Part shown: in pieces, positions 12,598 to 25,920 of the stretch | How the letters are laid out: the number at the start of each line of letters is the position of its first letter | Numbering within the stretch: position 1 is the stretch's first letter | DNA from: Polydactylus sextarius | Lineage: Eukaryota; Chordata; Actinopteri; Polynemidae | DNA length: 64,000 nucleotides | NCBI GenBank assembly: GCA_016801845.1 | Contig: CM028914.1 | Coordinates: forward strand, 2,650,001-2,714,000 | Direction of reading: 5' to 3' | Position numbers and translations under genes: made by a program | The notes under the pieces: generated by a model | Told to the model about the DNA's origin: nothing | The model's input: only the letters and a program-made list of their open reading frames with translations | Databases searched by the model: none

Positions 12598-15500
12598 CGT
12601 TCAAAAGTTAAAATATGTAGCAATAAATCATTGTTCATACAAGAAGCAATGCAGATTTAATTAGTCGATAGTTTTAAAAATTGTTAATTCTCCTGTGACG
12701 TCTTGATGTGAGATCAACATTATGTAGTTTCTCTCTGGTGATTCAAAGCCTCATTAGTATTAGTTTATATTTATCATTTCATGTTGTGGTGTCATGGTGG
12801 AAAGATCATGTGTGAGTTTTACAAATAAATTACAAATTAAACAATTAAAAACTTTCACAGCAGATTTATTTTCTTCTCTGGTTTCAGCTAAAACTTCATC
12901 GTTAAATGCCGTTTTTTGGGCTTTGTTGATATTCTTTTTACTTCTTGTTTTATTGATCCATGATGCAGCCAACGAAACCTTAAAGAATTAAAGAAACAGA
13001 TAGAGTTGACTACTATCAGCTGCAGTAATGCAGTGTTTATCAAGAGCCAGAAAAATCATCTGTATATGTCAAGAGCTCTTGAAGTCCCAAAATGAAGACT
13101 ATTTATTTTTGTAATATTTACCACCTCTTGGAATATTCTGATAAAATTGCTGTAAAATATTTTGTGAAAGGTTCTTATTTTCTCATCCAGTGTTTATCCT
13201 CCTCTGCTGTTTCACTTGTGTAATTTGCAGAGAGTCATTTGCCGCCCACCATGAGAAGACGAGTCTCTCACAGTTGGAGCAGAGATGATCTGAATTCAGA
13301 CTTTACAACTTGAAAATGATGTGAACACAGAAACTAGAGAAGTAAGTAAAGAAAGAGCAACTTTGTGTGTGAATAAAAAACAAAACAAAACAAAAAAACA
13401 AAGTTAGAACAAGAAGAAAACCACAACTATTAACATTTATAATATTTAAGATGATGAAAATGACACTAAAGATGGTAGTTGACAGACAAAGGTAATGTTA
13501 TAACAATTAGCACAAATAAATAAAGATCCACAAATGAAAACCTGGTGTCTTTATGAATAAAATCACATAAAATCACAGATTGTTTGAAAGACCTTGACAC
13601 TGTCTGTTATCACGGTGAAGTTCACGGAACGAAGCACGTTTGTTTTCTTCAGCAAACATAATATTTTATAAACAGCATATGGGTAATTCTCATCATGCTG
13701 CATATTGTAATGATATGTTTGAGAGCAACATCACACTGTTTCTGATTCAGAGTCAGCACATGCCGTGATGTTTCTGTCTGCTGCTTCTTCATGACTCCAG
13801 CTGAGAGCTAAGTGGAGACACGGCTAATTACCCAGTTTACACCATAAAAGTAATTACACCCCTATGGGAAGTTACACTCTGAGTGTGCAGTACGTACTGA
13901 ATGTGAAGACGCGGAGAGTGGAGACGCTTTCCTCTATTTGTGTTTATGTGTATGGATTCATAACAGATACGTCAGTGAGCAGATACTGGAAGGATCTTAT
14001 ATTAATTATATATTCAACCACCCTTTAAGTCTCATGGTTGGAGCAGGGTTAATAGAAAAAAACAGGGTCTGAAAGGGCCGGGGTGTGTTTGTTGAGTTTT
14101 CAATAACTGGTTTGTGTCGTAGAGAGAAACAATCCAGTTTGCAGCTCATAAATCTTTGTCCCAGAGAGACGTGGCTAATCACAGATGCACCACATGTCTG
14201 AAGCGCAGTTATTTAACCAGATTATCAGAGCAGGAGGTAGTGAGCAGCAGCAGCGCTACAGATCACATTCCCAGACACACAACCTCAGGAGGTGGCGATT
14301 GCTGAAAATTTTGCAGCCTTGTATTAAATTAGATTTCAAAGAAAAAGGGAGAAAGCTTATATTAAATGGGGGATTGGAGAGTAAAGGCTGTCAGAGTAGA
14401 GTTAATGTGTAAAAAATGATCTTTTCTTCCTCATGCTATTATATCGATGCATTCAAAGACACGTTCTGTCATGTGGTGTGTGTGAACACACCCACAAAAT
14501 CCATCAACTACTCAATCACACGCTCTTAAAACGCTACAAATAGTTCAGCTCGTTCTTCGTCTTTCTTGATTGTTGAAGCCTTGAGTGTAATTTTCACACA
14601 AACAGGAAGAGATGAAAACCACAGAAATAGAAAGTAGAATTACAGTAATAGCCCCCATCAAAATCCTACCTCAGGTGTAAAATCTTTGTGTTTGAGGAGG
14701 CAAATATTTAATTGTCCCTCTGTGTCTCTGCTTCACTGCTCAGACACATTTCACAACAAACAGAGAGAGAGAGAAGAAGCAGAAGACAGATGAGACTTGT
14801 CTTGTTGTGGTATAAATGTCTCCTTCTTTCTGCACCTCCTGCTTCTTTTCTTTGTCCCCTGTTAAAATGGATGGTCGGCTCCTCCACCGTGAATGTCCCG
14901 GTATTGTCAGAAAATGAAAAAAAAAAAAAAATTTGCCGGAGGACGAGTCGACTATTCTTTCAGGAGTTGGCAAGTAAAGGCCACAACCAACAGTGCTGCT
15001 AACCAATGCTTTTATGAATAGATTCACTACATAGTTTGTATCTTTCTCATACACCAGAGAATACATGTGGAAACTGCAGTGAGTTAAAGTCACAGATGCA
15101 CAATAACACAGAGCTGTGGTGGTTTTAATGCAGCATGAAAAGCATCAATCGAGCAGTGAAGGAGGCGACGAAGACTTTGAACCGAATGTAACAAAATATC
15201 ATTTTAAAACCATATTTTGTGAAATTAGGCAGCAACGAGATGCACAAAGGATTTTGACGCTTTGACTTTTTGTGAATCAAAAATCAAACGTATAAACTCC
15301 AGTTTAGTTTGTTTATGTCTCAGATTTAGAAATGATGATCACGAATAAGAAAATAGTGAAAATAGTTTGAAATTTAGAAAAAAAACACACACACACACGT
15401 GGATACTTGTGTGTGTGTGTGTGTGTGTGTGTGCACATTTTAAGATGCACATTTGAGGTAACAGTCGGACACTTTAGGTGAACGTCAGCGTTGACAACAA

Positions 15501-17640
15501 TGGTGTATTATTTTGTGGGCTTAATCCTAAACTCCATGAAATGTCTGCAGCCTATAAGGTAGATTAGACACCTACATAATCCTCATGTAATTCACGTTTA
15601 TTAAAAAAAAAAAAATCACAATAGCTCAATAAAACAATTAGCATTTTAATCTGATTAATCATGAAGTCAAGAGAGAAAAGAAGAAACTCCAAAATAACTA
15701 AATTACGATGCTTTTATCCTAAATGTAGAGAAACATGTGGTCGGGGAGTAAACAAACATGATTATTCAAACTTGAAACAAAGAACAACAACAAAGAAACA
15801 CCGACGACACTAAACAGAAAAAACAAAAACAAAATGCAAATCACAACCCAGGAACCAACAAGACACAAAAACTAACGACCAGGAAATAAACACAGACGAT
15901 CTGACAAAGAACAATTTATATCTACACACACGGAGGAGAAACAACAAGACACAGGTGTAGAACATTAAGACAGGTCAGGTAATGAAACAGGAAGTAAGAC
16001 ACAAGAAAAATCATTTCAAAGTAAAACAGGAAAAGATGAAGCTCAAGCTAAAATTAAACAGCTTGTGAAGGTGGAGACTTTAACATGGTGACCATCAGAT
16101 CGAGACATCACAACACGTGACTTTACTTGTTTGTTGTTTTGGTTGTTATGAATCTTTTATAATTTGATATTAATGAGGAAAACAATGAAAGAATTAACAG
16201 TCTAGTTGTATTTTTTTAGTCTTGTTCATCTTGTGATACAAAAATAAATGGGACGTGAACGAGAAAGTGAAACAACATTTGTACAGTTTTACTTCTCTGT
16301 CAAAGTGTTTGTAGATTATAAACAAACTGTAGGATTGTTGTATTCTCTCCAAGAAATAAAATTCATACATTAATCATGAATTTTTCCCACAGATTCACAG
16401 GTGGAGCTTTAAAACAGGAACATGAGGAATGTTATTTTCACGTGTTTAATACATCACTTTCGTCCGTGACCGATCTGACTCTTCAAGCTCTGTGTTAACG
16501 CTTCGCTGACGGCCTCTGGTGTTTTTATTCATCCAGGTCAAAGGTCTCGTGGATTACTGGAGAAACATCGTGAAGAATCAACAACAAGTCGAAGTCGAGC
16601 TGCTGTGGATTCAACACCGACTGAGATGTTGGTCAATAATTTCTCAGGTATTTCAGTGATAATAATAATCATCAAGGCTTAAACATGTTAAAAACAAAAC
16701 TTACAAGAATTTTTTTTTTTTTAAATTTAGTGTTTTTTAATAGAGGCGTTTACTATTAACAATACCAACCCTCTTAATCTTCTGTAAGTGATCTTCAACT
16801 CTGTTTTATAAACGAGTTGAAGATAACCTTCTTTGTAAAAACACAATAGAGATGATTTTGTCTTTGGTCTAATTACACTCGCTCTCTCCTCACTTCTTTG
16901 CCTTCTCATTTATCCTGCACCTTCTGCTAATGAGCCGGCGCTTAATCAGACCTTCTATTTCACTTAGAAACTAATGAAATGTTGAGTTCATTCATGAAGG
17001 GTTTTTTTTTTACCCTTTTACGTCCGTTCAGGAGTCACAGCAGATTGGTTTAACACGACTACACTTTTCTTGAAGCGTGTTTCTGGAGCACGGACATAAT
17101 TGCAGGGTTATCAAACTGTAGAGAACTGAAAGAAGAAGAATAAAATATTTCATTGCAGACAGCGCTGTGTGGAGGATTTTCATAGCACAAAGATGTTCTC
17201 ATATTATACTGTTCAGCCCCTGATTCCCTCAGACCACAACCCTGTGAGCAGCAGGGGCAGATTCACAGTGCTTGGTGATAATTGCTCAGTGTGGCTGCTA
17301 AATAATAGTCTAATTTATGATTGTGTGAGGTTTCAAAATGCACTGATTCACAGGAAAACATGTTGTGAGTGGGTTGATTCAATCAGGGACACACCTCTTT
17401 CTGCTAAGTGTACATTTGTAAGATACAGAGAGAAAAAAAAATCAGAAGAGCTCTAACAGTCCTGCACTGCAACTGGTCCATAATTATATAAATATGTATT
17501 TAAACACAATACGTAAATCTGTCTATAACTGTTACATTTAATGGATCATCTATTCTCAGAAATGGTTAAAACCTCCTTTTTGTTAATTTATTACAGTCTC
17601 CCGTCTGCAGCTCTAATGCATTTGTTCTGTCCTGTCCTGT
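12598..17640. other. Intergenic, no gene seen
   Basis: AT-rich sequence with scattered A/T runs. No frame here resembles a known protein. An (AC)n/(GT)n inverted pair lies at 15384-15433. Confidence 0.45.
15384..15433. repeat. (AC)n-(GT)n inverted microsatellite pair
   Basis: About eight AC units (15384-15399), a ten-base spacer, then about twelve GT units (15409-15433). The two arms are complementary and could form a hairpin. Confidence 0.85.
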
Positions 17641-17644
17641 TCTT

Positions 17645-17847
<203 letters not shown>

Positions 17848-19154
17848 GTAAGTTTTATTTTCTTTTTGTTTTTTCTCTCCTTCTACTTCCTGTATTTCCC
17901 ATGTGATTACCTGACTGCACCTGTGTCTTGTTGTCTCTTCTTTCTCTTGAGTGTTTGTTGTCTTTGTGTGTTTCGTTTTTATTGATTCTTGGTGTGTACG
18001 TCATTTAGTTTTGCTTCAGTGTTTTAACTTAGTTTTTTCTGCTTTTCATTTTAACCCATAATCTCATGTTATCATCTGTCTTTTCTCAGTGCTTGGGTTT
18101 AATTTTCTGCTTAGTTGTGACAATATCATCAGGCAAAAAGCTTCAAATTAGACTAATATTATTAAACATTAATACATTTTGACAGACGGTGTCAAACGTT
18201 CAAGCCACTTCAAGTTCTCTCTTGAGATTAATGTGTTTATGTTTTATGTTTAATGATGTAAAAACCTCTTTATGCCGACTACTTTCATTTCTGTTTCCAT
18301 TTATCTGAGTTACACAGTCTTTTTTACTGATAATCATACTGAGCACAGAGAGCAGCACCTATGAACTAAATCTGCAGTACATGCATCTCACTTGCTCTTT
18401 TGCTCGTACAATATATATATATTTTTTTAACCTTGAAGTGCTTGTCTCCATATTTCTGTAAAACTTCTGTGTGGACTCTGTTTGTCAGTGAGAGGAAATT
18501 CACTTGGTCAGGGTTTCAGGAAAAAAAAATGCACCGAGATGACAAGAAACGGGATAAACAGCTGAGATAGTCAATAATCAGTGGGGAAGCTGCACATCAT
18601 CTCAGCGTGATCTGCCCCGTCTCTCTCCAAACAAAAGTACTGAACTGAGTCTGTAAAACAAAAATAAAAACAGTAAAAGCTTCATACCTGTCACTCACAA
18701 AAAGACGCAAGAAACACAACGTAACACAAAGAGACAGAAATATTATTTAAAAAGATTAAAATAAAATAGATCAGATAAATCAGTGTGATGCATCTGGATG
18801 AAACATAAGTGAAACAGTGAAATCATCAATTTAATCAAATCAAATCGGCAAAATTAATGTACCTGTGAATTTAAGAAAACTTCTTTTTTCTGTGAGTTTG
18901 CCTCAGATACATTGGACATAGACACTTTTAGTTTTGAAACCTGACAGCTGGAGAAGAAAAAAAAATTTAAAACCCCTCGTTTGATTTTTGACATTTAGTT
19001 TTGGTGAAAACTGTAGTTGTTAGTGATTTGATTCTTCTTCAGTTGTCTGACGAGAAACAGGACCACAGGTCATTTTCCTCCTATTATCTTCTCTTCGTTT
19101 TCTTCTTGTAAAATCCTCCTGTTTGTGATCAAACTCCATCAGATCTTAAAGAGC

Positions 19155-19475
19155 TCATAGTTCTTTATTATCCTACTAGATCAGTGTGATCACAAACTAC
19201 AGGTTTCATTGTGGTTCCTAGAGTCTCTAAGACCAGAATGGGAGGTAGAGGATCCAGATCCTCTCTGATGGAACCAGATCCAGTTTGGGTCCAGGAGGCA
19301 GAAACACTTCCTACATTTAAGGTTCAACTGAAAACTTTCCTTTATGATAAAGATGATAGTTAGTCACGGTTCAGGTCCTGGACCTTCATTTAGTTCAGAT
19401 ACTATAGGATCAGGCTGCTGGAGAACTCCCATGATGCATTGCACCTCTTCTCTTTGTCTTTATATTGAATTGAAG
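19155..19475 (+). mobile_element. LINE 3' end (CR1/L2-type remnant)
   Basis: The segment carries 'agaccagaatgggaggtaga', 'cagtttgggtccaggaggca' and 'aaaactttcctttatgataa', then a non-coding tail with 'cccatgatgcattgcacctc'. From memory this is the very common 3' end of a teleost CR1/L2-like LINE. There the coding part ends in a block like 'R.GGR.S...PVWV.EA.TL.TFK..LKTFL.DKAYS'. The peptide readable here (RMGGRGSRSS, then VWVQEAETLPTFKVQLKTFL) fits that block, with a small deletion. Only the last few hundred bases are present, as is usual for 5'-truncated insertions. Confidence 0.7.
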
Positions 19476-19832
19476 TGGTAAAAAGCATGGACACATTTTT
19501 AATAATCCTGCAGAGACGTGTTTTCTCCAAGTTTTGATCCACAGTTTAGTTTAGTTTAATCTGTGAAAAGGAATGAGAGATGTAGGTATGTGTGTGTAGT
19601 ATGAAAGTAAAATTGGCTGTGTGTGTCTATGTGAGTGTGTGTGTGTCTATGTGAGTGTGTGTAGAGGTTACACAGACCAACAGGCAGAACTAGGACACAC
19701 ACATAATGTAGGTTAGCATTTATGAGGAAGCAGGATTATCTGTCTGGGACAATTCATTAGAGACAATGTGTGTATGTGTGTCTGTGTGTGTATAACCTAC
19801 ACCTGAGAGTCATGTTTCTGTGTGTCTGTTTC

Positions 19833-19840
19833 TGTGTGTG

Positions 19841-19886
<46 letters not shown>

Positions 19887-19887
19887 T

Positions 19888-19932
<45 letters not shown>
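19833..19932 (+). repeat. (GT)n microsatellite
   Basis: About 100 bp of near-pure GT repeat with a few C interruptions, preceded by further GT-rich sequence (19590-19670, 19766-19795). Confidence 0.95.
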
Positions 19933-19934
<2 letters not shown>

Positions 19935-21231
19935 TGCTACCCATTATTCCTCAGAGGAAACATGAACGAAAAGTTCCCCGGCCCATGGAGGAAGTTGGAT
20001 GTGATGAGTGAGTCGCCGGCCGTGTGGTCCTGAGCCACTGGGCAGCAGAAATAATGAGGACTGAGGACGGAGCCAGATGGAGCTGCGTGAAGTGCACACA
20101 CTTCACACAGCACGCTTCATCTACACCTTCTAATGGACCACGTTTGGTTATGAGAAACACAGACTGAGGGATCGGTGCGGTTTTCTATCAGCTGCCAAAA
20201 ATAGAAGAATCTTTATTAGAGTTCGAAATAAAAGAGGAAAAAAATGCTGATCTGGAAATGGCAAAGGTCTGTGCAGGAGGATAATAGAAAACATACAGAT
20301 GGTTCAGCAGTTAGTGTATAGGGGACATCTCATATCAGCGATATTTTAATCTCAGCAGATAAAATGAGACTGTGGTTGGTGATTAAATCAAAAATTATGT
20401 CATAAAACCACAAGAACAAAACGTAAAAAGGATAAACGGGCTGTTGATTATGATCAACATCAGCTCTTTGAGAAATAACAGATCATGACGTTACCGGAGC
20501 TTTTAAAGAAACATCTTCGTGTATCTGTGTGTTTCTTGTGTGTGTCTCTCTTGAGAAAATCGCAGGAAAAAATATATTGAAAAGCAAATGTACAGCATTT
20601 GTGTGAGCTCTCTTGAAAAATGTGAAGCAGCTTCACAGCAGTCACATAGCATGAAGTGATTGGGGAGAAGTTGGATGTGGTTGCTGAATGCTGTAATATG
20701 TTGCCTGCAGTGAGGCCAAACATTACATCAGTCTGACGCCCTTTAAACAACAAAGGCTGCAAATGAGAACAACTGTTTTTACACAAAAAAAAAATCAGTC
20801 TTTAGAGAACAGAGAACTGTTATTTTTATAAATGTTTATTTAGACATAATGGTTTAAATCTCCGAGTCATTTCATTCTCACACTCTTCAAAAGTGACTGA
20901 TTACTTGAATGTAAATATAAAAACTGGAATTTTATGTTATTGCACCAAATTATGTCCAAATAAACCCTAAAAACCCAGAAGTGATATTAAAATACAATCA
21001 ATAACTTGACAAACATGCGGCTCAGCAGCAGATCAACATCTGCTCAAACGTCCCTGCAGAGGTGATGGATCAGGGAAGTTTCCAGCATCAGAGATCACAA
21101 ATCATAAGACGACAACATCATGATGTTTATGAGTCTTCAGTCTGTTTTCATATTACATTTTGCATTTCCAGATGTTTTATGACGAGAATAAATTTGTATC
21201 TGTTCCCAAACTTAAGATAAATAAATACTGA

Positions 21232-21233
<2 letters not shown>

Positions 21234-21268
<35 letters not shown>
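21234..21268 (+). repeat. (CT)n microsatellite
   Basis: Pure CT tract of about 35 bp. Confidence 0.95.
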
Positions 21269-21272
<4 letters not shown>

Positions 21273-22461
21273 GTCTTGTGTTCGGTTCAGTTTTGTGATT
21301 TTTTTGGCTAAAAACAGCCGCCTGCTGAGGACTGTGGAGAAGTGGAGCAGTGAGCTGCAAAACCAAAACAATGACTCAAAGAAACACCAGAAGATAGAGA
21401 CACGTCACGTTCAAGGTTTTAGATTTAGTTTAGATTAAGACTCAATATGAACCCTCCTCACACATATTAGTGACAATCTTAGTCTAATCTGTGACAAAAG
21501 ATGTTAGTTGTTCACTTTACTGTGTGTGTGTGTTTTTTTTAAAGATTTCAAACACTTCCCACTAAACTTAGTTTCTTTTTCTTCTTTCTTTTCCTCTTTG
21601 TAAAATGTCCCCTGATGCTCATTAATTCCCTGAAAAGCTTCCTGAGGTTAGACAGAGATTTGTTTTTGCCAAAGCTTGAACTTGTGTGTTGTGTTTCATC
21701 AATAACTATAAATTTAAACAAATGCTCTTGTTGCCATTTTTAAATCAACAGAGACACAGATGCGGTTTGTTGCTGCTGCTACTGGAACATACAGAATACG
21801 ATATAAAAGCTACTATTGATGCTACAATGAGAAGATGTTGAAGCAACTTTGTCATATAAAAATGGAGGAAAAAAAAGTCTGGTAGAGTAACAAAGAAGGG
21901 AGGAGGTGATTTCTTGACAAGGACGGAGGAAGTGATGGATCTCAGAAAGAAAAGATGGCAGGAATCCACACGAGAGGATGAAGCAGGAGTGACAGGGTGA
22001 CGTGGATGTGCGCCGCACCCTCCTCCTTTTCTATTGCTCTTACATTGATGAAAGTGTCAGCAGTGAAGATGTGTGGGGAGAGGAGAGGAGGTAGAGGATG
22101 ATGGTGGTGGCGGGATTTTTGTTTTTTTTTTTGGGGAGGGGGGGGCACTGGATGTAAAAAATGTGAGGATGAGGTAAGAGTGTGAGGGTGGGAGGAAAGA
22201 GAAGAGGAAACAGCAGGAGGTAGAGACACGTCGACTCTCACAGGGAAGGAAAGAGGAGGAGGGGTGAGGAGGGGTGAGATGTGAGACATAAGGAGAGGTG
22301 ACACACACAGAGAGGGAGAGGGAGAGAGAGAGACAGTGGGTGAGTGAAACAAAAGGAGACAGTGATGGAGAAAATGAGAAGATGAAGAAGAAAAGTAGCA
22401 GGTTCATCCTCACGTCCTTATTTATTTATCTGTTCAGGGCTTGTCAAGGTGATGGGCTTGC

Positions 22462-22463
<2 letters not shown>

Positions 22464-22510
<47 letters not shown>
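22464..22510 (+). repeat. (GT)n microsatellite
   Basis: Pure GT tract of about 47 bp. Confidence 0.95.
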
Positions 22511-22511
<1 letters not shown>

Positions 22512-22875
22512 TTGTCAACTCATTGTCCTCCCACAGAATCCACTGACAGCTTTGAGCCTTTTCTGTCCAGTAAAAACAAAACAAAACAATAAAAAATAAA
22601 ATAATTCCTGTCACTTTTATTCAGATACACACGGAACAAGACAAGCAGCTTTAGAGAGAAACAATGAATGCTAATAAGTTGATACAGTTGAATCTTTTCT
22701 TTTTTTTTTTTTTTTTAGTTTGAGTTTTTTTTTTTAGTATTTTTATTCATCTTGTGTTTATCATCACGAACCAGAAACTTATAAAGAGAAAGAGGTTCCC
22801 TCCATTTGTGGAGAATTGGTTCTTTTGAATTCAATCAATCGTTCGCAGACAATAAAGAAAAGTGACATGTTATGA

Positions 22876-22877
<2 letters not shown>

Positions 22878-22950
<73 letters not shown>

Positions 22951-22980
22951 ACACACCCTCTCTCTCTCTCTCTCTCTCTG
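22878..22980 (+). repeat. (AC)n plus (CT)n compound microsatellite
   Basis: About 80 bp of AC repeat with one T interruption, running directly into about 23 bp of CT repeat. Confidence 0.95.
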
Positions 22981-24126
22981 CAGATTTTGTTTGAACTCAG
23001 GTTCAATTCAAGTTCAGCTTCATTATAAAAACTTAAATATATATATAAAAAAAACAAAAACAAAACAAAAACATAAATAAATCAGATTTTATATAAACTT
23101 AGACCCTTAAGTTTATTTTTTTAAACCAACACAACCTGTTTGGTCCAAACTAAAAGCTTCATTTGAGTCACAGATTCAGTTAACAACCACAAAGAGACTT
23201 GAAATGACCAGAAGAAGTAAAATGGATTCAAAATGACCACGAAGAGAAACACAATGATCATAACAAGACTCGAAACAACCAGAGACTCGACTTCATCTCT
23301 CTCAAACATTCACTGGTCTCAGAGAACTGGACTCTGTCCACGTCTCTGTGTTGAAGCTGCACATTTTTGAGTATTTATCAGACTTAAAATTCAAAACTGT
23401 ATGTTACAGCAGCATGTTCTCTAATCTCTTACATGTCTGATGTCTTCATCTGTGGAAACCAAATCAAGTTATTTGTGTTTACTGTTTAATCACTGACCTG
23501 TAGCTCAGAGGAGTTTAATAGGTTAAATATTTTTGCTCCTCAGCCTGAAGCAGAACAAAGACCAAATCAGATCTGGTTTTAAAAGCTGAACTTTGACCCC
23601 GTCGTTCATTAGACTCGGTCAGAGATTTAGTTTTTAAATGTATTCGATCAGTCACTTGAGAGGTGAAGTATTTTCATTTCTCTGAGCTGAAACTGACACA
23701 GTTTGTTGTTTAACCGCTGTGTTACACTACACTCCTCTTAAAGATTTTCATTTTCGTGGATGGATTAAAGGAACAGGAGAAGAGAAAGAAGAGAAACATC
23801 ACTAATGAATGTTGCACACACAGGAAATATTATATTTCTCTTGCAAAAACAACAAAACACTTGCTACCTATGATGTTCCTGTGTCTTTACATCCACTGGG
23901 TTCGACTACTTTCTGCTGGACGACAATTAAACTTCTCACTAAATAAATTTTTTATCTGTAAAGATGATGAATGTCGATGTAACTATAGTTGCTGAGGATT
24001 TGTTAATAAACGCCATGGCAACGTGTTGTCAGTAGTTTTTCTGCCTCAAGGATTTAGACGAGTAATACATCAGCCTCGGTCTCTGAGGACACACTGAGTG
24101 GTCCTGTGACTGGGAATGACGATAAC

Positions 24127-24149
24127 ACACACACACACACACACACACA
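24127..24149 (+). repeat. (AC)n microsatellite
   Basis: About eleven AC units. Confidence 0.9.
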
Positions 24150-25873
24150 TGCAGCTTAGGCAGGCTCATAAAAACAGATTAAACTGTGATGGATCAGGGG
24201 AATCTGCAACAGGAGTCAGATAAGCAGAGTGAAGTTATGAAGAGGAGAAGAAGATGAAGAAGAGTTGTTTCTCCTTTATTTTCTCCCACTCTGTCGTCTT
24301 TCTTCCTCCTCCTCCTCTACTTCTCAGTAGAGTTTTACCTGCTATTATGTGAACACAATAAAGACACACACACCCACACAGCTCAAGGCACAAGCCTCTT
24401 GCACTTAAGTCATTGTTCTTTGCTCGTCTCGTCTTTCTCCTCAATGTGGTTTTAATTTTCCAAATGCTTAGGATTTAATTAATAAGGGAAACATATTGAA
24501 AGCATTCCCATCAACTGCGACTCGACTCCTGAGGACTGCTCCATTTTTCTTTCTCTCTTTTTCTCTCTGTGTCTCAGAAACACACAAAGCCTCAATGCTA
24601 ACCAGCGCTGCTAAACTCCACTGGATGAGGTTTAAAAATAAAACACTGAGGGTCAAACCCTTCAAATTATTCAATCATTTATAATATTCTCAGATAATAC
24701 ATGTGTAACTTCTTTTGTTGAATTAATTTGTACCTAATAAATACATGCTCAGGTATCCACGCTGGCTCACAGGTATTAAAAATGTCACTCATGGTTACGA
24801 GACGCTGCGGTTGGTCTCAGGCAAACTCTACTTAATTAAACATTACACTTTATATTGGAAAAGGATGAAATACTTTTAGACCAAGAACCTGGGAAATGGT
24901 TGAATGGGTTTAAACAATTACATTTGTGATTTGTTTAAAGAATAATAAGTTATTGATCAGTAGAAAAGGAGCCATGTGAGTGAACAAAGAGAAGTGTCAG
25001 CGACTGTCTGGGTTTAAAGTATTAATCATCATCCAACATCCTCGGACAGAAAAGACCAGAGACGTTCTTGACTTTGAGGAAGGTCTCATCATCAGCTCTG
25101 AGATGTGATTGGTCCTCGTGTCCATTGATCCACTCGCAGCTGCTTCACATGTAAATTCGTGGTGTATCAGACACAGTGTGGTGGTTCGGTGCTGAACCTT
25201 GTACTGCACACTAAGAGGATTAAAACCGCAGCATCATAACCTTTGAGAGGAGCAGACTCAGATCTGTGTGTTGTGTTGTTGTCGTTCACCATATGGTGCG
25301 AATGTTTGTCTTCCTGCAAAACCAGAGAATGAAAACCTGCTGCTGTGTTGTTCCCAATGTGCTCAGGTTTCTGTAAATAAGACGAAGTTCAGATTCTATT
25401 GTATTTATATGATCGTGTATTTTACCAACTCAGCTATTTTTCTGTTTGAGTAAAACACTGTAATTTAATTTTTACTTTTTTTTTTTTTTTTTTCTAACAC
25501 TGGTGAACTTAACTTTTTAAGTTCAAATACATTTTTACATGCACTTCTTTCACACTTTTTTAAACTCCATTTATTATTTATTTGATATATTATTATTTAT
25601 GCAACAGCTAAAGTCGCTGTTGAACATTTTTTTGAGTATTTTATTATCCTGAGAGCTTTAAGTGCTTTTTGTTGCTGATATTTCTGTATTTTTATTGTTA
25701 CTTTGATTCAAAACGGCTATAATGGATTTTTTTATAATAAAGATGTAAAATTGTGACAATTTTACAATGTGAAAGAGGTTGTTCTGATGAGTTTTATGTT
25801 TAACTCCCTGATCACTTGGTTTCACCCTCTCTTCTCTTACGAAGCTGTTTTTCAGCTGCAGCATCGGCACAGC

Positions 25874-25874
<1 letters not shown>

Positions 25875-25919
<45 letters not shown>
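25875..25919 (+). repeat. (AC)n microsatellite
   Basis: Pure AC tract of about 45 bp. Confidence 0.95.

Positions 25920-25920
<1 letters not shown>

Noticed and set aside
16190..16215. 'taacagtcta' as the seed end of miR-132
   Set aside because: The following bases do not match the mature miRNA and no hairpin partner is present. Similar partial hits at 17455 and 46468 fail too.
22298..22546. 82-codon frame with Arg-Glu repeats
   Set aside because: Arises from the GA-rich block and the GT microsatellite.
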